Assembly: GCA_002005505.1 (NCBI GenBank)
Contig: MVGU01001026.1
Coordinates: forward strand, 52,501 to 116,500
Direction of reading: 5' to 3'
DNA from: Botryococcus braunii
Taxonomy: Eukaryota > Chlorophyta > Trebouxiophyceae
Length of the DNA: 64,000 bases
Shown: positions 26,856 to 41,600 of the stretch, piece after piece
How the letters are laid out: the number at the start of each line of letters is the position of its first letter
Position numbering within the stretch: the stretch's first letter is position 1
Position numbers and translations under genes: made by a program
Notes under the pieces: model-generated
Told to the model about the DNA's origin: nothing
The model's input: the letters and a program-made list of their open reading frames with translations, nothing else
Database searches by the model: none

Positions 26856-27386
26856 TGTGTGGGTGTGGGCGTGTTTGTGTGTGAGGGGGGGGGGGGGGAG
26901 GATTGTGCGTACGCGTGAGCGAGTGTGCCTGCGAATGCTTGACAGTGTGAAAGTAATGGCTGGAAGTTGGGCATGCGTTGACTGTAGGGCTGCTAGCAAG
27001 CAAGTAGGGCTGGTAGTAAGCAAAGTAAACAGCGACAGGCCGTCCTTTTGGCATTTGCGCTTGTGAACGGGACATTCTGTACTTTGTGTAAAGCGTATTC
27101 GGAGGAATGTGCAGAGGAGTGTGGGTGTGGGGTTTCGAGGCGTGCCTGCAGGGACTTGAGAGTTGTTGTGCGTGGAAGAGCCTGGTGGGTGACACAGCTG
27201 CTGACGCAAAGTGTTGGGGTCTGCAGTGAGGGTCTTCCTGCACCAATAGATGCATTCACCCTTTCAGAATCTGAAGGAGCATCTTTGGAAGTAAAGTGGG
27301 GTGGATTTGGGACGCGGGCTAGCGCTTCTTTGGCAGCAGCTTCCCCGGGCCATTCTGATTGGACCATATGGGGTAATCTGACATGA
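20493..27386 (+). CDS. ankyrin-repeat protein with long Ser-rich C-terminal region (about 1249 aa)
   Basis: Nine exons, all in phase: 20493-20667, 20875-21119, 21350-21469, 21854-21934, 22251-22420, 22696-23528, 24241-25121, 25590-26674 and 27227-27386 (TGA). Exons 1-5 encode ankyrin repeats (GRTPLFYAAGLGHDSCVEELL, GDTALHMAACGH, LMLAASANNADAIRLLLEAKA, GRSALIFAAAHGAQLAVQELL). Exon 6 begins with a charged helix (MEELEEKAQAF, then a KKKSKQKRSKR basic stretch) and becomes disordered. Exons 7-8 are Ser/Pro/Gly-rich with a recurring R-x-x-S-[LFM]-[DE] motif and a short coiled coil (VAALQRHVKHLQIALHDAE) split by the exon 7/8 junction. Exon 9 ends in a Trp-containing tail. Binding partner and process are unknown; the architecture suggests a scaffold. 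If the splice at 26674 is skipped, exon 8 would instead stop at 26747. Introns carry a 50-nt T-run and TG tracts. Confidence 0.8.
22495..22580. repeat. G/A-rich low-complexity tract in an ankyrin-gene intron
   Basis: Purine-only stretch with G-runs and GA repeats between exons 5 and 6 of the ankyrin gene. Confidence 0.85.
25141..25214. repeat. T-tract running into a G-rich tract
   Basis: About 49 consecutive T followed by GGGAGGGGAGGGGGGG, only 20 bases into the intron that starts at 25122. Confidence 0.95.
25338..25402. repeat. (TG)n microsatellite
   Basis: TG dinucleotide tract in the intron between ankyrin-gene exons 7 and 8, ended by a G-run. Confidence 0.95.
26800..26902. repeat. (TG)n microsatellite plus G-run
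   Basis: TG tract (about 26800-26880) followed by a G-run (26886-26898) in the last intron of the ankyrin gene. Confidence 0.95.
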
Positions 27387-30300
27387 CCAGCGACTTCACT
27401 ATGCTGCACAACATAATTGAACACTTGTCAAAGATGTGCGGGATGCTAGTTGGGTCAAGTTCGTTGCTTTTGGGATAGGAGGAGATGCCAGTGGATTCTT
27501 GCATGCAGTCCCATCCCCCGCGCCCCCCGGGGGGGGGGGGGGAGGTGGAGGAGAGGGCTGATAGAGTGTCAGTTCAAAGAAAGAGGCAAAGGAGAAAGCC
27601 TGCAATGGGGTGTCAATATTATGTGGTCCTATATTTGTATTGTAACTACCAATGTGCATTACAGCAATCTGAGTTCTTCTTTGTTAAGGCTAAGTCAGAA
27701 GTGATTGGCCAACGTAGCCCCTGAGTGCCGGGCCACCTACCTATTGTCTCGCTTCTTGCTACCATAGCAGTCAAGACGCATGGGCAAACCCCCTCTGGGG
27801 GCGAGTTAACAAGTTCGAATGTGAGCTTCTGTATTCTTGTTCACTGTGATTTCCTTGTTGTAGAAATATACATGTATATTCATGGCATATAAATCTGAGT
27901 GAAGCGTTCTTTCTTCTTTCTCAAATGCCACTCATTTTGGGACTGCATCTGATTTTGACTGTCGTCATATAGGCACTCGCACATGTTAATCCTTTTTGTG
28001 TCGTCTAGCTATTCCTGGATGTCACTTTCTGTATCTTATAGCTTTGTGTTCTGGAAAGAGGTGCCATATGAGGGTGATTGCTAAATCCTATGTATAATGT
28101 GGGCATGTGTCGGTGTATCCTGCATCTCCACTCTGTCCAGATTCGTAGGGCAGTAGTGTGTCGTGGATACAATTGCCCTGGTTTGAGGAATGGTCAAGTT
28201 GCTGGCAATCTTTAGCTTTTTAAAAGCTGATTGTCAAGCTGAACACTGTTGTACATCATGTTGACTCTGCAGGGTGGCGCTAGGAAACCTGTGTTCTTGT
28301 TCACGGTTCGCGGTTAGCTGTTTTGACTTAAGTTTTGTCTGCCCCTGGTGTTTCATCTGTTTATGAGATTCCTTATGTCTTCGTCCTCCATGGCATATCA
28401 GCTCCTCACCTTGATGGCTTGGCTCTTTGTCTCTGATAGGCCAAATATAAAGTGATTTGTGAGATGCATGGTGCTTTGGATATGAGGGTTGGCTTAGATC
28501 AGAAGGAAGACAATACACTCAGGTTTAGTCGGGGATTCGCTCCTTGATGTGTTCACGTTAGCCAACGTTGCGAAGTTGTGGCGCTCGGATCCTTATAGGT
28601 GATCTTAGCTTGAGAAGCTCCCGGTGAATGTGTGCGCATTTGTGAGTACCAAGTAGGCTAAGGGCCTGGTGGCCCTCGGTTACAGACACTGGGAATACAA
28701 TGTTACATCCAGTCTAAGAGCAGGGGAACGTTCCTCGGACCATTTGCTCTTGGACTAGATTTAACGCAGCATTTCTAGTGTCTCCACTTACAATTATAAG
28801 TGTCTGTCACAATGAATCAGCTTGTGACGTCTCTGTTTTTTCAAACTGTGTACGTGGGTGTATCTTTTCAATGAGGTTTGCAGTTTGTGGGTATTCTGCA
28901 GCAAGACAGATGGTGCATGAAGATATTTACTTCATGTTATAGATAGGGAGCCAATCACCAGTGGGTTTGTTGCTTCCATGTCTTCATGTGTGGTGTGGCT
29001 GTGATTACACTGTTTCTCATGTGGCTGAGAGGATGATGTTGGGGTTCGTACTTTTAAGCGGAGTTCAAATATGACTTGAAGAAGGGTAAATGACGCTTGG
29101 CATTCCTTCCGTGACCTCGGAGTAAGAGTATTGTGTTTTGAGGTTGTACGGTGGGGTTTTGGTGTTGATACATGTGTAATCTTGCCAATACAGTGGCAGT
29201 CAAGATTTGTCATATTTCTTGTGGTGTGTACACACAATTGAATTGTGGACCAGCACAATCGAAGTCCCACTGTTTGACAATTGGTTAGATATGCATGAAG
29301 TGACGTTAAGGCCATATTCCGTCTCATGATCATGTGAATAGCGTTTAAGAATTCTGAACTGATGCAATAATTTGACGCAGGTATCTAGGAAGAAAAATCC
29401 AGCGACGGGTTATATATAGCTGCACGTACAGGTCGATTCACATTGAATTTGTCCGTGCATACAATACCAGAATAAGAAGACCAGCAAGAGTAGGGAGATG
29501 CACAATTTAGCAGTCACCTTAAAGAAAACCATATAAAGTGTATGAATTGTTTTATGAAATTCACGTGTATGTGAAGATAATCGATAAAGCGATTGTAATT
29601 ACATAATGGTTCAGTACAATTCAATAAGTATGGGATATAGATATAGATCTAGTTCCTGGCCAAGAGGATGCTGCTGAGACATGTGTGATATTGCAGGAAG
29701 TAAAGCCATACTCCGTGTGCGGTTCATATGTACCTGGATTCGTGTTACATGGCCATTTAGAGGGCATCCGCATTTGTGCTCTCGCAATTCCTAGCACGCT
29801 GAAAGTGCTGCGCATACTCGTACTCGGGTGTTCGTTTCCCGTACTTCGAGCGCCGCGATGTCGCGGCCAAGCACAATGCGGATGCACTCTAGAGTACTTA
29901 AAATAAGATCTTAGAATAAAGAGTACTCACTAGTGAAGCCTATCCTAACCGCACACCATGGCCATTTCCGAAGTGCACCATAATCTAAGTCTCATTAGTA
30001 GTGATCGTGGTCCATGCATGTGGTACATATGTGGATATGTACACGAAATCCACTACTATTTATTGCCGGTAACATAACCACGTAGGAGAATTACATGCCA
30101 CACGATTGCGAAAATTGGTACTTTCTGCTGAAAGCAGGATTATGGGTCAAGGCTAGGGCTACCAAAACTTACAATTTCTGGTAGTCTTTTGCCGAGCTTT
30201 AGCAACGCTTACAGTCTAAACCACACAGACTTAAAAGATAATGGGCAATTTTGCCTTGTTAGTAGTAGTAGTAGCTATAGCTACTACTCACACCTATAGG

Positions 30301-30478
30301 CTAATAACTTAGATAGGCCCATGGAACACTTAAACGGCAGTTGGTCGGCTCATTCACTGACGAGGTTTGGTGCGCAAGTGGATGCCAAATCACGCGTCGA
30401 CAGATTGGTGCCCCAAACCCAACTCCTGGGATCCCCCGGCAAGCGCTGTAGCATCATGAGCTCGGAATACTCTCTTGG
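27387..30478. other. 3.1-kb spacer between the convergent ankyrin and HMG-box genes
   Basis: No conserved coding sequence recognised. It holds the C/G homopolymer junction at 27519-27541 and a 22-bp perfect palindrome at 30267-30288. The sequence becomes AT-richer than the genes around it. The longest open frame (29333-28932, minus, 133 codons) has no family features I know and no coding-like composition. Confidence 0.45.
30267..30288. repeat. 22-bp perfect palindrome
   Basis: Centred between 30277 and 30278; the left arm is AGTAGTAGCTA. It follows an AGT trinucleotide run, so it may have arisen by template switching at a microsatellite. Confidence 0.85.
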
Positions 30479-33400
30479 TCACTCCTCAATTGCTGGGGCA
30501 TGAGCAATACGCATGGCCTTCAGTTTTGTTTCAGCTTCAATGCGTCGTCTCCTGTCTTCTGAGCACAAGCGCTGGACAAGCATGGAAAGGCCAAGGACAG
30601 GAACACGGATCCACCCATCCCCCATGTCCTTCATTGGCTTGTCGAGGGGGTAGTTTCTTTGTCTCATGCTCCCAAGGAAGCTGCAAAGCTCCAGCGCACT
30701 GTCCTGCTCAATCTCATCTGCAAAATGACGAAAACCACTCGGAGTTAGCTTCATACTTTTGGGCATGCCGCAGCCAATTGGCAAAATTAAAATGATTTCC
30801 AGTGAGACGCATACTCACCTAACTCTAAGATGCCCTTGTCGTCCATACAGTGGTGGACCGTGCGTTTGAAAGTCTTGACAAAAGCTTCGTATTCCTCTAC
30901 CATGTCCAGGGTAAGAGGGCACCCTGGCGTATCTTCATCATCTGCTGTCAAACGCTGGCGCTTTGCCAAGCGCCCATCAACAAGACCATACTCGGTGCAG
31001 TCGAGTCCTTTCCTTTTCACAATGAACTATAACTCCCCGGAAAGCATCATGACATTTAGTAGGATACTGGGCCTCAAGGTTATATACACTTTGCACCACT
31101 AACCCAGGGGCATCCAAGCATCGTAATGCAAGCAACATGGTTATGTTTCTCAAACGCGCACCTTCTGGGTTGACGTCTCTCCTATGATGAATTCTGCTGG
31201 ATGATCTGTCCAATTGCAGTTCTGCGAAAAAGGCAAAGTTTTCTCAGATCTGGCACTACGAAGCACTAATGTTTCACAAACACAGTTTGGCTGAATTTCT
31301 AAAACTCACCATGCGTTCCTCCTCGTCATCAGACTCAGGTTCAGATTGCTCACGCCGGCGGGCACATTTGCGGGACCCTCGACGTTTGGGGCTTGCCTGC
31401 TTTTCAGGACTTGGATCGTTGTTATCCTGTTCCTCTAAGATTGCATGCAATCCATTAACATGTTCTTCTACCCCTGCAGATAAACATGATCTGCGTGAGT
31501 TTCCAGGTGAAGCTAAGCACTGCTAGAAAATCGTGGTGGGTCTCTGCACACATGTGCTCTCAACCAACAGAAAATATGATCTCCGTGTATGCTGTACGGT
31601 ACGTACCGTCAGCCCCACTTGTTGGGCCTTTTGTACATGTAGTCTGCTCCTGGGTTTTTTGGCCTTCCCCTGTCGAGTTTGCCTTTGACCCTGTCCCAAC
31701 TTGCCTAGGTGAACATCGCTCAGAAGCCATTGACGTAACGTTTGTTCGAGGCTTTGTCTGAACTGCATTTTTCTTTTTCTTCTTCTGCGTAGCCACCCCT
31801 TCTGGAGGATCATCTCCTCTTTCTGCTTGAAGCTTTGTCACCTCTTCCTGGACAGTTCGAACTTCGTCAGATCCTGAAAAAAACGTTTCGTGAGGAACGT
31901 GTGGACAACTGCTAACAAAGCTGCTCACTCTTAAACGTCTTGCTCGTAGCCAAGATAATAATACCACATGTACATACCACGAATGGCGCAAGTAGACGTC
32001 TAATATATTGCACGTGTAATATACTATATAGTGAAATCCATCAGATGCTGATTCCACCTGGTGAAGTATAAAACAGGACAGGCCTGCTCCTAGGACAGCG
32101 TGACAGTGTACTTACCTCGTGCATGGCAGTATATATAGCTTTATCTTCCTCAGGCAGTTCCTTCCAGGCTGCTGCTTGCAACTTGCTTAGTTCTATAAAA
32201 CTCAGACTAGGATTCTTTTCCTTGAAGTGCGGCCTTTTGTCGGTACAGAAATGCTGACAACCCCATGCAGAACCAGAAAGAAAATGTGTAACATCGGCAA
32301 ATTCGTTTAGGAAAAACAAACAAAAGCAAATAAATAGGACAACGAAAAAAGTCCTGACGGTCCTTTGAGACACACGCGCCTACTATGTGAAAACCATTGA
32401 ATTTTCATACCATGAATGCAGTCTTGGCTTTAACAAGCTTTGGTGGCTTTTGTTGTTTGCCTCCTTTCTCATTTTGTCTCGATTCGCCGGCACGCGACTT
32501 CCTTTTTTGCTGTGAAGGGACATTATTGTTTGCCTGTAAGAAGTTGCAGCGGATCAGCAATAAGTGGACCTATCACTGACAAACTCTGTTCTTGCTAAGA
32601 ATCCCTAGGGAAACCATATTATCACGTCAAACACAGCCTCAGACTCTCCCCACTGACAGTCTCATACGAGCAAAGTGAAAAGGAGTACCTCATATTTCAA
32701 CTTTCCCTCGGGCGATGTAGCCTTCCACATCTTTGCAAGCTTTGTCAAGATTTGTGATCGAGACCAGTCAGGGTTGTCGTCTGAGGACCGAACATTCACT
32801 TCACAATACATTCTCAAATGGTTTTGATATCATGCAATACGCTAGTTCTGGGATTTTGTACGGATTTCCTAGAGTATGCACAGCATTAATTGTTATGCGG
32901 TGCAGTTAACTCTGTGTACTGAATATGGCCTCTTAACCTTATAACTGACGCGTATACATACATAAGTAATTCAACAATTGTAATTCAACACTTGCAAGTG
33001 CGGCAGGTACTAAAAGACGCATATCTGCAATGGACATTCTTGTTTAGGGTGATCTGCATAGATGGATCGCATCTCAGAACTAGCAGAGGCAATTGCAAGT
33101 TTAAAACGGGGCCCTACCTTTGAGTTGTGTCTCGTGCTCTGCACAAAACAAGCTGTACGGAGTCTTGTCCTTTTTCTGTGCTGAGGGAGGCTTGGCAGCT
33201 ATCTGAGGTATGGCTGGAGCCTTCTTGGCGGGTTCTGAAATCTTTGGGGATCTTTGTGGATGCTCTATATCTGCTGGAGAAGCTGGGGAACGTGCTGTAG
33301 AGGGGTTTCTGGTTTGTGGGACTTCCTTCAGCAAAACTGGACTTGCAGGGTCTGCCACATCACCCTCCATAGGGGTTGTGTCGGACCCTATGATTTTTGA

Positions 33401-34121
33401 GTTGCCTGAATTGGCTTCTTCTTGCGGTTTGATGCATGCTTTTTGCTGGAACATGAATCACTTAGTCACACTCAGAATGGAAACCCAGCCCTGAACCTAT
33501 GAGAGAATTACATAGAACATCAATTCAAAAGCCAATGATCAAAGCTACTATGGCACATTAGTCTGATAATCGTAACAACAGCACACCTTAATCTGCGGTG
33601 CAGTCCCCTTGGCTGTTGCCACAGTTAGCTGTCGCTTTTTTCCAAAGGTAGGTTTTGACGGCAAAGGGACCTGTCGTGGTATTACAGGTCACACACCTTA
33701 TGATTCCACAGACATTTCAATACAAGACGACGTTTTGAACATACCATTGTGTCTGAAGGGTTTGTTGATGTATTGGTTGTTTCCGTCAGGCATTTCTTGG
33801 ACGATTTGCATTCGTCGCAAGCAGGGTCTCCGGTCGAACTTTCGCTGTTGATGCGGGGTTCTGATGGGCTGTTGAAACATAGTACAGGTTCTTCCAACTT
33901 ATTGTTCTGTGATGATAGTGGTTTCTCAATTGGGTCATTGTCAGCCTGGACAGCGGAGACTCAGTTCGGCTTAGTCGGCTAGAGAGCATTGATTCATGGT
34001 TGCGAGGGCAAACCTGTATTTTGATTGTGGTATCTTCAGTCTCGGCCATAAGAGCAGCGAGTTGTGCATCTATCTCCTCCTCAGTTAACTCCTGGGAATT
34101 CCGACCTTCAAACTCGGACAT
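30479..34121 (-). CDS. protein with two HMG boxes (about 661 aa)
   Basis: Twelve minus-strand exons: 34121-34014, 33945-33745, 33670-33587, 33445-33118, 32780-32689, 32533-32411, 32253-32116, 31847-31607, 31473-31310, 31221-31162, 31026-30819 and 30717-30479 (TGA). All phases match. HMG box 1 spans exons 4-5 (KKDKTPYSLFCAEHETQLKG, DWSRSQILTKLAKMWKATSP, GKLKYE). Box 2 spans exons 6-7 (KAKTAFMHFCTDKRPHFKEK, LSKLQAAAWKELPEEDKAIY). HMG boxes bend DNA, so a nuclear chromatin role is expected. The N-terminus is acidic (LTEEEIDAQLAALMAE). After the boxes come a Lys-rich linker, a basic Arg-rich NLS-like stretch (SPKRRGSRKCARRR) and a conserved-looking C-terminal region with no family I recognise. 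Exon 8 could instead start at about 31877 (TTTTCAG), but only the acceptor before 31847 keeps the frame. The start was chosen as MSEFEGRN; an in-frame ATG 33 nt upstream is possible. Confidence 0.82.
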
Positions 34122-34719
34122 CGTGCGCCTATCCGTCACTTGCAACCAGAGCAAATTTGATCTTCTTTATCACTTGGTGATGTAGCGATGCTTCATGCAT
34201 AAATTCTTGTATGGAAAAGGCGCTGCGCGGAATCAGTGCCCTGTTTCAGTCTGATGAGCACCGATCACAGATCCTCAGGCATTTGAATTGTCTGTCCAGA
34301 TCTAGCCGCGGCTAGGTGGGCCACCTAATTAAGGTACACAGTACGGCGTACGTCGAGAAACGCCGTGGATCGGTCTCAGTGTCGAAGTCCACAGGTTTTG
34401 TTGGGTGCGATGGATTAACTGAACAGGAATTAAGGACGTCTGATCATGCTCGATAAGGTAGTTACGAAAGCTTGTCCTCGGGATGGGTTAGCTGCCCGAT
34501 TTCATGTGTCGAAGACTTTTATCGCGCGCCAATGCATCGTCCTCTCCTGTCTGTAGAAGCTGGAATCTACCGAAAGGCTGGCGTGACTGGCAGACTGGGT
34601 TGAATCATGCTTGCAATGGAATCCAGCTTGCTGCGTCGACTGCCCTTAAGTATTCAAGGATGCACTGTGACGGTGGTCATGCCTTCGTACTGCAATCCAG
34701 CACCAGGAGCGTAAGCACC
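34122..34719. promoter_or_regulatory. shared upstream region of divergent HMG-box and thiamine pyrophosphokinase genes
   Basis: About 600 bp between the two proposed ATGs. An open frame in phase with the kinase start begins at ATG 34504 and could be a 72-residue N-terminal extension. I place the start at 34720 because the protein then has the usual family length. No TATA box stands out. Confidence 0.4.
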
Positions 34720-37220
<2,501 letters not shown>

Positions 37221-38339
37221 AGGAGCACTGCAGAGCTCCACAGCGTAGCAATTTTGGAAGCGGATATATCCTCAACCGGCCGTTGGGATATGGAGCACCA
37301 AGAGTAAACTGAGTAGCCTGCCATACACATGCGAGGTGTACAGGTTGACAGGCCATCAGGTGATGATCCCGTGAGGTTCCAAACAAACTCAAATGTGCAG
37401 AGTCCTGAATGAGTGTCTGAAGGGTTTGGTTGGGGGATGTCACCCCTTTTTTGTCCTCATTTGAAACCTCTTGGCAGACATTGCAGATGCTTGCGGTTGT
37501 CTGATGCAAGCCGGATCCCTTTACGGCATAGCACCCCACGGATGCAAGTATGGAATTAAGAAGTACGCGAGAAAATGTAGTGCTTAAGATTCTCTATGTG
37601 TGGTTGCGGCCATTGCCGTGGTACTATTCGAGCATACTAGTATGGCAGAAGTTTCTGAAGCAAGTAAGGAGTGGGTCCAGTTGAATGCATGTGTGCAAGG
37701 ATAATCTGTTGGCATCCACCTGCTTGTTTCTCCCGGTGGCAGCTCCTTATAGAGTGTTCGTCTCCACAATCTTTATCCGGATCTTTATCGATTGGACCCT
37801 GGCAAGTCCCATCGCGAACAAAAATGATGGATACTAATTAGCAAAGTTAATTTTGAAGAACACCACAGACTTTTCAGTGCAAGTGCGGCAGGATTTACCT
37901 GCATTTTCTAACTACCACATTGCTTTAAAGCCTTGCTGTTCGTTTTACGGTTCAATGATTTCAATATTCTGGATGTGGTTTGGGTCCCATCAAAACTGCA
38001 TTGCTGGTTCTTGCAGTATTTGCTACCTTCACCTTTTTTGCTGCTCCATCCTCAGGTTGGGGCAGCAACCTGGTTGGGGAAATCTGCATCTGTCAACGGT
38101 CGTTCTCACCAGCTGGCTTTTGCCGTTACTGTATGCCATTAAACCAGTCTGTCTCTGCCAAATTTTTATAGTACATGACGCGAAAGTGAAGGGTCTCTGG
38201 CCATACTGCACAAGTCAGCTGAATTTGTCTTGCATAGTTCGTGCCCGCCTGAGTTCATCACGTGATGTCTGCTCTGATAAGGGGCATGAACCTCTTGGGC
38301 AGTTGGGATAGCAGGATCGGTGGTGTGACTGTGGCACTC

Positions 38340-38385
38340 CATGCTCACAGAACATGCATATCGATATGCATGTTCTGTGAGCATG
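38340..38385. repeat. 46-bp perfect palindrome
   Basis: The centre lies between 38362 and 38363. The left arm begins CATGCTCACAGAACATG and the right arm is its exact reverse complement with no spacer. It could extrude as a cruciform, or fold as an RNA hairpin if transcribed. Confidence 0.95.
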
Positions 38386-39618
38386 ATATCTATATAGGGT
38401 CTGTGTCAGTTTCACAAGACTGGGGCTTTCCTTTGTATTGCACTGCCATGTATGTGATATATAGCAGTGCTTCTAGATCTGTCCGAGATTAGATGAGGAA
38501 TTTAGTTAAGATTCCGTTTCGGAAACTCAGGATCCTCTGCAAGGGTGCTTTGTGTCTATAAAAGAAACGTATTTGCTGAGGCTATGCTAAACATCTTGTC
38601 GTATAGTCACATCTGTAATCATCAGGCCATGGTGTCCATCAGCAATCTATGCGTGTGTCATCTCCATGGCTGCTTCTTTTTGTTGAATTGTGGGGGTTGC
38701 CATACCTGCCATGAAAGTTAGTTTCAGGCATCTGACTACGCAGCATGGTGGAACACAGATGCATCTTAGAACCTTTAGGAAGTTATGGCAATATCTGTTG
38801 TTTACCCAGACTCATAAGGGCGCATCCGCGCAAGTGCGAATTTGTGTGAGAGGATACATGATCATCTAAAAGTGCCCAAATTCATTCTTAGGTGCTATGC
38901 GCAGACCCCTCATCATCTTCACATGACCATCCTTTAGTTGGTGTGTCCTGCAGCTATTTTTTAGCCAGTTTCAGTTCCATGCTTATGGGGCTGCCAGCAC
39001 TCTGTGGTTGCCCTTTGTGGTTGTTCCATTAGTGCGCAACAATGTGTACGGCCACCGACCCAATTAGTGTGCACAACTACAGCCAAGGCATTACCCAAAG
39101 CTCCGAGGATGGCATGCTTTTGCTGTGGCACGAAAGAGGAAGAGCTCAGGAGGGATAGTGGCGTTACATGTCCTGCGGCAGGAAAAGTAGCTGGCAGATT
39201 TATCAGGTTGGTGGAGGGCTCCAGCCGGGGTAGCATTTTGCATATCGTCGAAGGTTGCGAGCTTTGTTTAAGAACAAACATGTGATCTGTGATCCCCGCG
39301 TACAAATGTAGGTTATGAAGCAATTATGCGATAAAGGATGGCATGGCATTTTTGGGCTTCCAGCCATATGGGGACATATGGTATGCATGTATACATAAGC
39401 TCAGGCAATAGAAAATGTTTGGGGCTTGATGGGTTCTTGTTTTATTTACCTCGAGATACTTGAAGACCACAGTAAGCAAGAAGATTCATTTCGCGACAAG
39501 AGATCCGTTCTGGAAAGGTTTATGTTTACCATCACAATCATAATATCTTGATATCAAGAGGGTTGCCTTGCAAGTGTTTCCTGGGAAACATGATGGCGAC
39601 AGGGCCACTGTAGTCGAC

Positions 39619-39638
39619 TGCAATGGACGTCCATTGCA
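39619..39638. repeat. 20-bp perfect palindrome
   Basis: TGCAATGGACGTCCATTGCA, centred on an ACGT core. Confidence 0.9.
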
Positions 39639-40149
39639 TTCATGGTGTCTGCCCCAGCACTTTCGTAAGTATACTTCTTTAAGATACTAAGTTTTGCAGT
39701 CCTCCCGGGCCCGACGGACATTGCTTAAAGCTTGCTTTAAGTCATCCATGCATGTACAGCTGTGCATGTTCGAACCTGTTGAATTCACAGTGTTTGCGTG
39801 TATCTAGCTAGTACAAGCAAAGGTTATGCCCATCAACGCGATCTCGCGACTGACATGCATCCAAATGTGATTCCCTTGCTCGGCTAGCTAAATCCCAGTG
39901 TTATATCACATCATATCATATTGTGGTATATCATATCTCATCATGAATCATCAGAAGTCGGGTTTCAATATTGCCTACTTTTAAGCCGGGGAGCAAGGCT
40001 GAGGTAAACAGTTGGGCCTCCTGCAGGCCATGGCCTGGAGTCTTCATTGACCTCTCATGGCATGGTATGTGGGCGAGTTTGGCGTATGCGTGACTCATGT
40101 GGAACAATTTAATATCGAAAATGATAGTTGAACCTTCTCTTATAGAACG

Positions 40150-40301
40150 TACGGACCTACAATTACTGGTAGAAGCAAGTCAACCCGTAGAAGCGCTGCA
40201 GCTGGCAAGGACCCAATCCGGACCACTTCGACAGCTTCATGAATTGTGCACTGAGGCCTTCCCATATGGTGCACCGCCCGTTTTATTTCAGCCTGTAAGA
40301 A
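40150..40301 (+). CDS. possible isolated exon, product unknown
   Basis: The reading LVEASQPVEALQLA, then TQSGPLRQLHELCTEAF and PYGAPPVLFQP, is free of stops, has coding-like amino-acid composition, and ends at a good donor (CCT/GTAAGA at about 40296). I recognise no family. It could be an upstream exon of the receptor-kinase gene or of an unseen gene. Confidence 0.25.
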
Positions 40302-40418
40302 AGTATGCCAGCAGTTGCAGCCTGGTCAAGATAACCTACCTGGCTTTGGGCATTTCACGTTATCACGCGTGGATAGGAACAATGTTTACACGCCCTCCAC
40401 CTCACCACCACACCGCTG

Positions 40419-40448
40419 TGTTCTAGGCTGGGGCCCCAGCCTAGAACA
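40419..40448. repeat. 30-bp perfect palindrome
   Basis: Centred between 40433 and 40434; the left arm starts TGTTCTAGGCTGGGG. There is no spacer between the arms. Confidence 0.95.
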
Positions 40449-40618
40449 GGCTGCTATCCCGTTGGGGCATGGACTGGAATCTCGAACTCAGCTCGCCAAG
40501 CAACCAGGTAACACTATCTACACAGGACGATAAACTATCGACGGGAGTTAATTACAAAGAACTTATAACTTAATTAACCTCAATTTTTGGAAACCCCCCC
40601 CCTCTCACACCCCTCCTT

Positions 40619-40636
40619 TCCCCCGCGCGCGCGCGT

Positions 40637-40731
<95 letters not shown>
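40619..40731. repeat. (CG)n-(TG)n microsatellite
   Basis: A short GCGCGC stretch leads into about 45 TG units. Confidence 0.97.
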
Positions 40732-40732
<1 letters not shown>

Positions 40733-41413
40733 GATACCAGACAAACGTAAGTTAGCCATATGTCTGTGTGGGAATGACCTCAGTCGAGCTTAGACCGGAG
40801 GACCCACTCCTAAACCAACAATAGGAGCTCATGAGCCTCTTAATAGGTCATGAGCTGATCAGCAAGTGCCCTCGTACTCCCAGTCTTGCATGGCAAGACT
40901 GGACGACCAGCACAATTTGGGGCATCCATATATACGTGGGGACATCCGAATGTATGTTTTTCCCCAGTTAGGCTCGACTGTCCAACGGTAGAATTCATCT
41001 TATTTGAAACATGGACCAGCGCTGGGCGATCAGTCACCACGTTGGTCACTACCAAAAAATAGCCTCCTTAAGCGCCGGCACCATGGGCTGCGGACCTGTG
41101 ATAACACAAACCTTGACAGGTCGCAAGTCCAACAGGACCGTTGAGATGTAACAGTTTCAGTGTGACCTGGCGTTTCTAACTCTAAATGATTTAAATTTAT
41201 AGAACGGCGGGGTAACAGGTCTTCATGTGATGTATTCTATGTGTTCAGACGGAGACCTGTTAAAAACGGTGTGAAAATGTGTTTAGAAAAATGTATTCTT
41301 GTACGTAGACGCATATTCATTCCACCGTGCTGCCTCACAAGTTGTGAGTCACAAAGTGAGTCACAACCGTGTGAGCCGGTACACTGCACCTGGCGGCCTT
41401 GACGGGTCTGCCT

Positions 41414-41600
41414 AGTAGGCCTGCGGTGTCGTGGAGGGTCAGAGCTGTCCCACGTGCCCCTATTGCCCGGTACCAGTCGCCGACTGGCAGACTGCTAGTG
41501 GCAGTCGGACCGATTATAAGGATTATGTCAGCTGTACGACGAGAGTCGGCAATTCGTATAGGGAGACGGGCCTGTTCAATGCGGGCCAGATTGTGACTCC
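41414..41600 (+). CDS. possible Cys-rich ectodomain exon
   Basis: After a TAGTAG that could be a 3' splice site (about 41413), the + strand reads ACGVVEGQSCPTCPYCPVP, then DWQTASGSRTDYKDYVSC and TRVGNSYRETGLFNAGQ. The Cys, Tyr and Gly content resembles secreted or ectodomain sequence. It could be a 5' exon of the receptor-kinase gene at 43.2 kb. I found no donor that joins it in frame, so the assignment is weak. Confidence 0.25.

Larger units (their letters stand above)
37221..41413. other. spacer between thiamine pyrophosphokinase and the receptor-kinase region
   Basis: No gene that I can name. Perfect palindromes lie at 38340-38385, 39619-39638 and 40419-40448, a TATCATA-rich patch near 39900-39960, and a (TG)n tract at 40641-40731. 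A possible exon (about 40160-40300, + strand) is annotated separately. Confidence 0.4.

Noticed and set aside
38961..39323. 120-codon minus-strand ORF with an overlapping + frame (Cys-rich)
   Set aside because: Neither strand shows a family motif or plausible flanking exons; best treated as chance.
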